This document shows, one piece after another, positions 6,401 to 13,438 of a DNA stretch of 16,947 bases; position 1 is the first letter of the stretch, and each line of letters begins with the position of its first letter. The position numbers and the translations under genes were made by a program. The notes below the pieces were generated by a model, which ran no database searches, was not told where the DNA came from, and saw only the letters and a program-made list of their open reading frames with translations. Source of the DNA: Methanomicrobiaceae archaeon UBA436 (GTDB taxonomy: Archaea; Halobacteriota; Methanomicrobia; Methanomicrobiales; Methanoculleaceae); contig DAFR01000063.1 in assembly GCA_002497965.1 (NCBI GenBank), positions 1-16,947 on the forward strand, given 5' to 3'.

Positions 6401-7339
6401 GTGATCCACATAAGCGAAGGCTGGGACGACCTTGCCACAGCGCTCATAGAATCAGGTCTCAGAGAGAGCGTCTACATCATAGGGGCGACGGACTCCGGAA
6501 AGACAACGCTCTGCCGTTACCTTCTCAGTCGGACGTCAGCACACGTGCGGACGGGCTGCGTCGACTGTGACACCGGGCAATCCTGGATCGGCCCGCCGAC
6601 AACCGAGGGGATGACCATCCACCCTCGTCCCTCAAAACCCGTTCTACGGTTTGTCGGTTCGACCTCACCCCGTGGCCACCTCGTCCAGACACTCACCGCG
6701 GCAAAACGCCTCGCCGAGTGGGCCCTGGAAGACGGTGCCCGCATAACCCTGATCGACTCCCCCGGGCTTGTCCATGGCGGGGTGGGCATCGAGTTCCAGA
6801 TCCAGATGATCGACCTCCTCCGCCCCGATCATATCGTTGCTCTCCAGCGCGGCCGGGAACTTGAAGGGGTGCTTGCAAACTTCGCGCGCCACCCCACCAT
6901 CCAGACTCACCGGTTCCCCGTCTCCACCGCGGTCGTCCCGCGGACGGCAGCCGAACGGCGGCGTTACCGCGAAGAGCGGTTCACCGCCTATTTTGCCGGC
7001 GCGCAGGTGCAGGAGATCGCGCTCCGCGAGCCGGGGTTACAGGGGAGGGTGCCCGATCCGGAGAACCGATCGGGGGTTGCCGGACGGCTGGTCTCCCTCA
7101 ACGACCCGGAGAACTTTGTCATAGTCCTAGGGATCGTCAGCGAGTTCGACACAAAAGGGCGCACTCTTACAGTCTTCGCCCCGCCATTCGACACAACCTC
7201 CGTCGCATCCGTTCGGTTCGGTTCAGTTTCCCTTGACCTCGAGGCGCCGCCTGGAACGATGGAGTGTCACAGGTTTGAGGCCTCTACGCAGGGACAAACG
7301 AGAGCCAGACCGCATACACCACCGCCTGGGCTATTGTGA
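6401..7339 (+). CDS. Clp1/Grc3-type polynucleotide 5'-hydroxyl kinase (COG1341)
   Basis: Cytoplasmic RNA/DNA 5'-kinase that uses NTP to phosphorylate 5'-OH ends, relevant to tRNA or rRNA processing and repair; 312 aa. The P-loop is GATDSGKTT (28-36), followed by VDCDTGQSWIGPP (54-66). That DxDxGQ...PP signature is diagnostic of the Clp1/Grc3 group. A Walker B-like strand, TLIDSPG, lies at 116-122. The C-terminal part (about 205-290) is a beta-rich domain with LGIVSEFD. The start is GTG with GGAGG 10 nt before; TTG at 6392 is the alternative. The last 56 bp overlap, tail to tail, the permease gene on the other strand, so the final ~20 residues (polar, Pro-rich) are probably not part of the fold. 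Older annotations call it a predicted GTPase. Confidence 0.87.
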   Translation: MIHISEGWDDLATALIESGLRESVYIIGATDSGKTTLCRYLLSRTSAHVRTGCVDCDTGQSWIGPPTTEGMTIHPRPSKPVLRFVGSTSPRGHLVQTLTAAKRLAEWALEDGARITLIDSPGLVHGGVGIEFQIQMIDLLRPDHIVALQRGRELEGVLANFARHPTIQTHRFPVSTAVVPRTAAERRRYREERFTAYFAGAQVQEIALREPGLQGRVPDPENRSGVAGRLVSLNDPENFVIVLGIVSEFDTKGRTLTVFAPPFDTTSVASVRFGSVSLDLEAPPGTMECHRFEASTQGQTRARPHTPPPGLL

Positions 7340-8537
7340 GCGGGACGCCGACCCGCGCGAACCTGGCAAACGTCAGCGTCTCACCTTCACGCTCCGCCCC
7401 CTGGATTATGATGACGTTGCTTGCCGCCCCCAGGATCAGCATGTTTCCGGCGATGGTGCTGCCGGCCGCAAGCGCCATCATCCCCACGGTGGACGCTCCC
7501 GCATGGGAGAGAACCGGGAGGAAAAGGGCGACAAACGGGACGTTCGATATGAACTGAGAGACTATGACGCCCAGCGCGATGATGACCGACACAGCGCCCG
7601 GATCGAGCGACCTCCCCTCAACCAATGGCTGAAAGACGCCCGACTCCCAGACGCTCGCCGTAAGGACGAACAGAGCAGCGAAGAAGACCAGCGTCGGCCA
7701 GTCGATCCGGCGGAGGATCTCAAACCGGCGCCTGCTCCCTATAAGTATGGGGATGGCCGCAACCGCCGCGATCCAGGTCAGAGGGATCTCAACGTCCGGG
7801 ACGAGCATGACGACAGCGACCCTGACGACGATCATGATCACGAGCAGGACGAGCGAAAGACGGGTAAGGGCCGCAAGAACCGGGTCATGGATCTCCTCCT
7901 CACAGTGGGCGAGTTGACCTGCTGATTTAAATTCATCGGGGAACACCTGGCGGAGAAACCAGTATGTAAGCAGGAGTGAGATCACCGTAGGGATGCCAAG
8001 ATAGAGCGGAAAAGTGATGAACGGGTTTGTAACACCGCCCGAGAGTGCGATGAGGAGGTTCTGCGGGTTCCCGATGGGGCTTGCAACACTCCCGGTTGTT
8101 ATGGCGAAAGCAAGCGTGAGCAACAGGAGTTCCGCTGATATACCGTGCCGCCGTGCGAAGTAGAGCATCAGCGGGGTGCCAACGACCGCCAGGGTGTCGT
8201 TCATCAGGAGCGCCGAGAGGCCCCCCGCGCCGATGAGGATGAGGAAGACCAGGCTTCCGACTGATTCCGCCCGGCAGAAGAGGCGAACGGAGAGGTGGTA
8301 GAGGTAACCACTCGTCGCGAGCGCCTCACCGATAATGAACATAAAAAAGAGGAAGAGCATCACATCGGTGTTGATGGATGCAAGCGCATCGCCCGGCGTG
8401 ATCGATCCCGTCAGCACTACAACAACCGCGCCAATGAGCATCACCTGCCAGATCCGGAGGTCGACGCTCCCGATCCTCCGGACAGCGATCAGGATGAATA
8501 CGATGATGAGAACGATAAGCGGTATAAATGTGCCCAT
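7284..8537 (-). CDS. ArsB/NhaD-type (SLC13-like, ion transporter superfamily) permease
   Basis: Polytopic membrane transporter of 417 aa with about 11-12 hydrophobic segments. Conserved re-entrant or substrate-site motifs of the ArsB/NhaD/DASS superfamily are present in both halves: MNDTLAVVGTP (112-122), SPIGNPQNLL (153-162), SNVPFVALFLP (331-341) and GAASNVIIIQGA (370-381). A hydrophilic loop (about 200-222) separates the halves. The substrate could be an anion (arsenite, citrate, sulfate) or Na+/H+ exchange; no arsR, arsA or arsC lies nearby, so arsenic is not supported. ATG at 8537 gives a normal hydrophobic N-terminus. An in-frame GTG at 8615 overlapping the DUF389 stop (GTGA) is a possible coupled start that adds 26 polar residues. 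It lies downstream of DUF389 and is likely co-transcribed with it. Confidence 0.88.
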   Translation of the reverse strand: MGTFIPLIVLIIVFILIAVRRIGSVDLRIWQVMLIGAVVVVLTGSITPGDALASINTDVMLFLFFMFIIGEALATSGYLYHLSVRLFCRAESVGSLVFLILIGAGGLSALLMNDTLAVVGTPLMLYFARRHGISAELLLLTLAFAITTGSVASPIGNPQNLLIALSGGVTNPFITFPLYLGIPTVISLLLTYWFLRQVFPDEFKSAGQLAHCEEEIHDPVLAALTRLSLVLLVIMIVVRVAVVMLVPDVEIPLTWIAAVAAIPILIGSRRRFEILRRIDWPTLVFFAALFVLTASVWESGVFQPLVEGRSLDPGAVSVIIALGVIVSQFISNVPFVALFLPVLSHAGASTVGMMALAAGSTIAGNMLILGAASNVIIIQGAEREGETLTFARFARVGVPLTIAQAVVYAVWLSFVPA

Positions 8538-8611
8538 GGTATCATCGGGAGATGAGAACTCCGCGCTATCGATAGGTTTGCGTGCGGCCCTGAGGAAGGA
8601 CTGCTCCGAGG

Positions 8612-9586
8612 TCACTCCACCATGATCAGGGTAATCCAGAGCAGGAGGGCAAACAGCAGCACGATCAGGGCGGCCGACCGCTTCATGTAACGCTGAGCAA
8701 TCGCCTGGTCGCGGCTGCTCCTTGGCCTGACCTTCAGTATGGCCACAGCCAGGAGCGCACCGACGACCAGCCCGACAACCTGCCCGCCGACCAGGAGCGC
8801 GGCGGCAATCAGGCTCGGCGGCTGGATCACAAGAACGATACCCATCACGGCCATCGGCGGTATGATGGCGGCAGCGATGGCAACACCGGCAATCGCCTCC
8901 GAAGTGCCGCGATTGAACGCCAGCACCGCCGCAAACCCGAGGAGAACCGCCATGAGGGTGTAGATGGGGTTCACCACAACCCGTGAAGCGATCTCTGCAG
9001 TCAGGGTGAGGGGTATGGCGAGATTTATCAGAAAGGTGGCAACCGCGGAGAGGGCAAAGACGCTCAGGAGCAACGCCGCGAGGACTCCAAGGCATCGCAG
9101 AGACTCCCTGACCATACCGAGAGCAACATAGATGCTGAACCCATAGATCGGGCCTATGATCGGGGAGAGCAGCATCGCCCCGATGATGATCACGGGGTTG
9201 TTGAGGAAGAGCCCGGAGAGCGCGATCAGCCCGGCAATGGAGGTCAGCTCCAGTTTCTCAAGGTCGAGATCTCCATACGGTCTTATACTGTCGAGCAATT
9301 TCTCAACCGGCGTCTTCTCCTCTTTCTTCTCTATGCTCTTCACGGCGCGTTTGAGGCGGGAGGAGATGACAAACTCGGGTGCGTATACCTCGATCATGTT
9401 CTCGTTGTAGCGGAGATCGAGAGCGTTCTGGATCTTTTCAATCAGATCATCCAGGTACTCATCGGGCGTGAATATGGTGAACTCGTAGACATCCTGGAGA
9501 AGCAGTTCGGTGTAGTGAACGTCCTTGAGAGCCTCTTCTACTTTATCGTGGCCGTCTTTTCGTACGTGGACGACAATCTTCTTCAT
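8612..9586 (-). CDS. DUF389 (TIGR00341-type) membrane protein
   Basis: Integral membrane protein of 324 aa and unknown function, found in archaea and bacteria. An N-terminal soluble domain (1-105) is rich in charge and looks like a small alpha/beta regulatory fold. A membrane part follows (about 113-320) with six to seven hydrophobic segments. The family hallmarks GAMLLSPIIGPI (136-147) and SEAIAGVAIAAAIIPP (229-244) are both clear; their Gly/Pro-rich form resembles transporter re-entrant loops. GGAG lies 7 nt before the ATG. The permease follows 74 bp after the stop, so the two may act together at the membrane (inference). The leader could be long, because the best TATA-like sequences on this strand lie 250-320 bp upstream. 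Confidence 0.88.
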   Translation of the reverse strand: MKKIVVHVRKDGHDKVEEALKDVHYTELLLQDVYEFTIFTPDEYLDDLIEKIQNALDLRYNENMIEVYAPEFVISSRLKRAVKSIEKKEEKTPVEKLLDSIRPYGDLDLEKLELTSIAGLIALSGLFLNNPVIIIGAMLLSPIIGPIYGFSIYVALGMVRESLRCLGVLAALLLSVFALSAVATFLINLAIPLTLTAEIASRVVVNPIYTLMAVLLGFAAVLAFNRGTSEAIAGVAIAAAIIPPMAVMGIVLVIQPPSLIAAALLVGGQVVGLVVGALLAVAILKVRPRSSRDQAIAQRYMKRSAALIVLLFALLLWITLIMVE

Positions 9587-10062
9587 ATGCCCGCTCCACT
9601 GATCCGAATCCTGTTGAATGGGGGTGAATTCCCGGAAATGAACTTTGCAATCGAGCCGGTGCGTGGAATTGATCTATTGTTAGCCGATGGAGCCCGATCC
9701 CGGCGGGGCGCGAGACCGCCACACGCTTATGTAGAGAATTTTAGGCGAAAGATCCCGCCACCTTTACAGAGGTTTTTTCCCGCAGATCGGTGCGGTCCCG
9801 GCAACGTCACTCTATATGACAGATACAATGATCGCGGATGATGTTAAACTTTCGCGGCTGCGCTCAAAGGACGATACGGAGACCATCAGATCAACGATTC
9901 CATGATATAAACTCACCGCCTTTACCAGGGCAACATGCACCGCGATCATCAAACCCGCACACCACTAAACGTTTTTCGCCGACCTCTCACGCGAACGTTC
10001 TGATCTCCCGCTAACTCCTGGCAGGGGTTTACGCTGCGATCACCCTTCTTCGCGCCCCGGGG
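9587..10062. other. 476-bp intergenic region, no gene seen
   Basis: Between the DUF389 start and the UPF0173 stop I find no credible protein or tRNA. Short open frames here, including one of about 57 codons from 9841, have basic, low-information translations and unlikely codons. On the minus strand there are TATA-like boxes TTTATATC (9911-9904) and CGAAAG then TTTAAC (9854-9843), which could start a DUF389 transcript with a leader of about 240-300 nt, or a non-coding RNA. A T6 run lies at 9773-9778 (plus strand). ATGATCGCGG (9828-9837) recurs inverted as CCGCGATCAT (9940-9949). Confidence 0.5.
9904..9911 (-). promoter_or_regulatory. TATA-like box, minus strand, far upstream of DUF389
   Basis: TTTATATC on the minus strand is close to the archaeal consensus and would start a transcript near 9882, about 296 nt before the DUF389 ATG. 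A second candidate with a BRE-like CGAAAG lies at 9854-9843. No good box is visible nearer the gene. Confidence 0.3.
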
Positions 10063-10725
10063 TCACTCAGGGTTGACCTCGATGCTCTCCCCCGGCGAGA
10101 GTAACGCGACCAGGATCGGCGTCGTCCGCTCGATCGTCTTCTTGAACTCATCCAGGTTCTGCTGGATTGCAGGGAAGGTGTTGTAGTGCATCGGGATCAC
10201 CAGTCTCGCCCCGATGTAGCGCGCCGCGATCATCGCCTCCTCCGGCCCCATCGTGTAGCACCCCCCCACAGGAAGGAGCGCCACATCCGGCCGGTATAGG
10301 TCGCGGATGATCTGCATATCCGAGAAGAGCGCAGTATCCCCGGCGTGGTAGACGCTGACGCCGTCCATCGTGATGACGAAACCCGCGGGTGCACCGCCAT
10401 AGAACCCGGCACCCTCACTATCCAGTCCGGATGAGTGGAGCGCAGGCGTCATCGTGAAACGGACACCGTCAACGGTGATGCTGCCCCCGATGTTCATCGG
10501 TTCGGCAGGGACGCCTTTAGTCGCCAGGTAGTGCGCAAGTTCAGCGATGGCAACCGTCTTTTTCTTCAACTGCAGAGCGATGCCCAGGTGGTCGCCATGA
10601 GCATGCGTCACGGCAACCATATCAGGCTCCTTACTGAGGGTGCCTTCCGGGATGAACGGATCGATCAGGATACGCTTCGATCCCTCCAGCAGAAAGCACG
10701 CATGACCAACCCAGGTTAACCTCAT
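10063..10725 (-). CDS. UPF0173 metal-dependent hydrolase (metallo-beta-lactamase fold)
   Basis: Cytoplasmic hydrolase of 220 aa, the usual family length. It begins MRLTWVGHACFLLEG. Metal ligands are in place: THAHGDH (40-46: His41, His43, Asp45, His46), His97, Asp130 in HAGDTALF, and His180 in PMHYNTFP. This is the UPF0173/YtkL-like subgroup, whose physiological substrate is unknown; relatives in the fold include lactonases, nucleases and phosphodiesterases. No Shine-Dalgarno site precedes the ATG, so it is read either leaderless or from the upstream gene's mRNA. It lies 59 bp after the Cmi4-like gene, with a T5 tract (minus strand, 10755-10751) in the gap that could cause partial termination. 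Confidence 0.9.
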   Translation of the reverse strand: MRLTWVGHACFLLEGSKRILIDPFIPEGTLSKEPDMVAVTHAHGDHLGIALQLKKKTVAIAELAHYLATKGVPAEPMNIGGSITVDGVRFTMTPALHSSGLDSEGAGFYGGAPAGFVITMDGVSVYHAGDTALFSDMQIIRDLYRPDVALLPVGGCYTMGPEEAMIAARYIGARLVIPMHYNTFPAIQQNLDEFKKTIERTTPILVALLSPGESIEVNPE

Positions 10726-10784
10726 GATGAAGAGATCGATCTGAGGGCTGAAAAATGTTGAGGGAAGAGGGGCGGGTTGGGGGG

Positions 10785-11393
10785 TCAGAACTCACCCATG
10801 TCGATCGCTTCGGTGATATCGATCGCCTCGCTCAGGCCGTCATTCGCGACACCGCGCGTCATCGCCTCGGAGAGATCCCGGTCCTCCATCACATCCCTGA
10901 TCCGTTCCAGGTAGGGATCGAGCGTGGTATCGCTTCTTTGCTCGATCACGTGGCGATACTCACGCAGAGTCGATGGGCTTACATTTAACTCCTCGCTGAT
11001 CTCTTTCAGAGTCTTGCCGGACTCAAGGAGTTTCACCAACTTCTCCTGGTCAAACGGCATCTTGAAATCAAGGTCCCGGAAGAGTTTAAGCCGAACCCTG
11101 GCACGTGCCACGGTCTTGCTCAACTTCTCGTCGCCCAACGCCCTGGCGATCTCGGTGTCGTTCATACCGTCGTAGTACGCAACCACAAGTTTTGCGAGCT
11201 GCCGCGGGGTGAGCTTGGTCTTAAAATAACCCCGATCGAGTATCTCCCGCATGATCAGGGCAATCTCGCGCTCAACAGCATCACGATCCCGCAGAGTCCC
11301 GTGAACCTTTCTCATCGGTTCGACGATTGCTTTCTTGTTTGTTATTGTCGTAAAAAGCTCCAGGAGCTGCCGCTTGCGGGTGTCTTCTGCCAT
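10785..11393 (-). CDS. Cmi4-like double helix-turn-helix protein
   Basis: Probable DNA-binding protein of 202 aa. Two HTH-like segments are visible: about 62-104 (LTPRQLAKLV ... NDTEIARALG ... TVARARVRLKL) and about 117-152 (GKTLKEISEELNVSPSTLREYRHVI). An acidic C-terminal tail starts at LSEAMTRGVANDG. Domain order and tail resemble haloarchaeal conditioned medium-induced protein 4 (Cmi4) as I remember it, so regulation by cell density is possible but unproven. The ATG at 11393 is chosen because GGGAG ends 6 nt before it; the in-frame ATG at 11399 directly abuts that site. It is followed by UPF0173. A TATA box lies at 11456-11466. Confidence 0.75.
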   Translation of the reverse strand: MAEDTRKRQLLELFTTITNKKAIVEPMRKVHGTLRDRDAVEREIALIMREILDRGYFKTKLTPRQLAKLVVAYYDGMNDTEIARALGDEKLSKTVARARVRLKLFRDLDFKMPFDQEKLVKLLESGKTLKEISEELNVSPSTLREYRHVIEQRSDTTLDPYLERIRDVMEDRDLSEAMTRGVANDGLSEAIDITEAIDMGEF

Positions 11394-11399
11394 GTCCAT

Positions 11400-11404
11400 C
11401 TCCC
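11400..11404 (-). promoter_or_regulatory. Ribosome binding site GGGAG of the Cmi4-like gene
   Basis: GGGAG on the minus strand has 6-nt spacing to the ATG at 11393 and none to the ATG at 11399. It favours the shorter protein. Confidence 0.45.
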
Positions 11405-11454
11405 TAACTTCTGTAAATCCGCTGTCCGGTCAATGACGTTACCCATGATAACCC

Positions 11455-11467
11455 GGATATATACTTT
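11455..11467 (-). promoter_or_regulatory. TATA promoter of the Cmi4-like gene
   Basis: Read on the minus strand, AAAGTATATATCC is a strong TATA element. It predicts a transcript start near 11436 and a leader of about 35-40 nt containing GGGAG. Confidence 0.55.
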
Positions 11468-11671
11468 GTCCCATCTTGTGGGTGCAATGTTCCCTACATT
11501 ACAACCTTTAGCATTTAAAACTTGTCATATACCCCTCAAAACGGGAGATTTTCTACTGTATGTAGCCCACCCGGACTCACGATCGGATCCGTCCAGGCGA
11601 ATGGAAACACGGCTGTTCCTCTCCCTCCCTGCCGCTGCGAGAACACGTCTCAGGTGCTGGAAAGCCCATTC

Positions 11672-11679
11672 TTTATTAG
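11672..11679 (+). promoter_or_regulatory. Putative TATA box of glyS
   Basis: TTTATTAG is centred about 32 nt before the ATG at 11708, giving a nearly leaderless mRNA. The in-frame ATG at 11687 would lie before the predicted transcript start, which favours 11708. Confidence 0.4.
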
Positions 11680-11707
11680 CACCACCATGCAACTTTACTG
11701 TAAGACT

Positions 11708-13438
11708 ATGGCCGAGACAAGCGATATTTACGAGAAAGTCATGGATGTTGCCAGGAGACGCGGTTTTGTCTGGCCGTCATCCGAGATCTACGGGTCGGTC
11801 GCCGGGTTTATCGATTACGGCCCGCTCGGGGCGATGCTGAAGAGAAACATCGAGAACCTCTGGCGCTCATTCTACGTTTTCCAGGAGGGTTACTATGAGA
11901 TCGAGTGTCCCACAATTGGAACAGAGGCCATCTTTGTCGCATCCGGCCATGTGAAAGAGTTCGCCGACAAGATGGTTCAGTGTCCGCACTGCGGCGAGTA
12001 CCTCCGCGCTGATCACATTGCGCAGGAGCACGGGATCGAGAACGCCGGCACCCTTTCAGCGGAAGCCCTTCAGGCAGCGCTCCGCGGCCTGCCATGCCCC
12101 TCCTGCAATGAGGTCCTGGGCGAGGCAGGCGTCTTTGCGTTCAACCTCATGTTCCAGACGACCATCGGCCCGGGGTCGCAGAGGAAGGGTTACCTCCGGC
12201 CGGAGACCGCCCAGGGCATATTCACCGATTTTCCCCGGCTCCTCCGTTTCTACCGGGACAAACTTCCTTTTGGCGCCGTCCAGATCGGGAAGTCCTACCG
12301 CAACGAGATCTCACCCCGCCAGGGCATGATCCGGCTGCGCGAGTTCTCCCAGGCGGAAGCCGAGATCTTTGTCCACCCCGACGAGAAGAACCATCCCTCA
12401 TTTTCCCGATACGCGGATTATGCCGTGCCGCTCCTCACCATCGCAGGGCAGGTGGAGAACCGCGAACCTGTCACAATGACTATGCGTGATGCTGTGAACG
12501 ATGGGTTGATTGCAAACGAGTATGTTGCCTACTACATAGCGTTGACGCACCAGATCCTGACCTCTATCGGCATCGATCCCGCCCGACTCAGGTTCCGCCA
12601 GCACCTAACAGAGGAACGGGCGCACTACGCAGCCGACTGCTGGGACGCCGAGGTCTATTCCGACCGTTTCGGGTGGGTCGAGATTGTCGGGATCGCCGAC
12701 CGCACCGACTACGACCTGCGCTCGCACGCGGAGCACTCCGGCACATCGATGACAATCTTCGTCCCCTACGACGAGCCGCGGGCGGTCAAAAAGCGCCGGA
12801 TAGTGCCTGACATGGGCGTGATCGGCCCCAGGTTCCGCGAGAAGGCAAAAGCCGTTGTGGAGGCCCTGGCATCTTCTGAACCCGGGGAGGACGGCGCGCG
12901 GATCACCATCGGCGGTGAGGAGATCTTCATACCCGCCGACCTCTACCAGGTTCGTGAAGAGGTGGTGGAGGTCAGGGGTGAAGATGTGATGCCCCACGTC
13001 ATCGAACCTTCATACGGCATCGACCGGATGATCTACGTCGCCCTTGAACACTCCTACGCCGAGGATGAGATCGATGGCGAGATCCGGCGTGTGTTTCGAT
13101 TCCCGCCGGCGGTTGCACCTATCCAGGTTGCTGTCTTCCCTCTGATGAACCGCGATGGCCTTGATACAATCGCCCGCAGGATCACAGAGACCCTGCTGCA
13201 GCACCGTATCCTTGCCCAGTATGATGATTCCGGTGCAATCGGGAGGCGTTACAGGAGACAGGATGAGGTCGGAACGCCCTTTGCCGTCACCGTCGATCAC
13301 GATACACTTGAGGACAACACTGTGACCATTCGAGACCGAGACAGCACCAAACAGGTCAGGGTGCCGATCGAACGGTTGCCCGCGACTCTCTCTGGCCTCG
13401 TCACCGGCAGCGTTAAGTTCCACGAACTCAAGGCATGA
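11708..13438 (+). CDS. glyS: Glycyl-tRNA synthetase, archaeal/eukaryotic dimeric type
   Basis: Charges tRNA-Gly with glycine using ATP; 576 aa, class II. Motif 2 is in YRNEISPRQGMIRLREF (197-213). GYLRPETAQG (161-170) and EIVGIADRTDYDL (325-337) are typical GlyRS active-site stretches. Motif 3 is in EPSYGIDRM (433-441). An insertion carries CPHC (92-95) and CPSC (130-133), a likely zinc site. The C-terminal anticodon-binding domain starts near PIQVAVFPL (471-479). The start at 11708 fits the family and the TATA box; ATG 11687 is in frame. No ribosome site precedes it. The stop overlaps the hef start as ATGA. Symbols glyS and glyQS are both used for this type. Confidence 0.95.
   Translation: MAETSDIYEKVMDVARRRGFVWPSSEIYGSVAGFIDYGPLGAMLKRNIENLWRSFYVFQEGYYEIECPTIGTEAIFVASGHVKEFADKMVQCPHCGEYLRADHIAQEHGIENAGTLSAEALQAALRGLPCPSCNEVLGEAGVFAFNLMFQTTIGPGSQRKGYLRPETAQGIFTDFPRLLRFYRDKLPFGAVQIGKSYRNEISPRQGMIRLREFSQAEAEIFVHPDEKNHPSFSRYADYAVPLLTIAGQVENREPVTMTMRDAVNDGLIANEYVAYYIALTHQILTSIGIDPARLRFRQHLTEERAHYAADCWDAEVYSDRFGWVEIVGIADRTDYDLRSHAEHSGTSMTIFVPYDEPRAVKKRRIVPDMGVIGPRFREKAKAVVEALASSEPGEDGARITIGGEEIFIPADLYQVREEVVEVRGEDVMPHVIEPSYGIDRMIYVALEHSYAEDEIDGEIRRVFRFPPAVAPIQVAVFPLMNRDGLDTIARRITETLLQHRILAQYDDSGAIGRRYRRQDEVGTPFAVTVDHDTLEDNTVTIRDRDSTKQVRVPIERLPATLSGLVTGSVKFHELKA

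Larger units (their letters stand above)
11400..11707. other. 308-bp divergent intergenic region between Cmi4-like gene and glyS
   Basis: It holds the Cmi4-like promoter (11455-11467), a plus-strand TATA-like CATTTAAAAC (11512-11521) and the probable glyS box (11672-11679). The reading frame of glyS is open back to 11522, but that stretch has no GlyRS resemblance and is probably untranslated. No tRNA or other RNA gene is recognisable. Confidence 0.5.

Noticed and set aside
6401..7339. Reading the Walker A protein as a GTPase
   Set aside because: The DxDxGQ...PP segment after the P-loop marks the Clp1/Grc3 polynucleotide kinase group; GTPase N/TKxD specificity motifs are not seen.
7233..7925. 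230-codon plus-strand open frame opposite the permease
   Set aside because: Extremely Arg/Asp-rich product typical of antisense reading of a membrane protein gene.
7284..8537. Arsenite resistance cassette
   Set aside because: The permease family is compatible, but there is no arsR, arsA, arsC or arsM in the window.
8538..9095. Upstream extension of the permease frame to 9095
   Set aside because: It would overlap most of the DUF389 gene in another frame, and the extra residues are Arg/Pro/Cys-rich shadow sequence. The hydrophobic start at 8537 fits the family.
9841..10014. Short plus-strand open frame of about 57 codons in the long gap
   Set aside because: Basic, low-information translation, no ribosome site, and codon use unlike neighbouring genes.
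10011..10032. AACTCCTG-G-CAGGGGTT hairpin after the UPF0173 stop as a terminator
   Set aside because: One-base loop, a mismatch in the minus-strand RNA, and no T-run.
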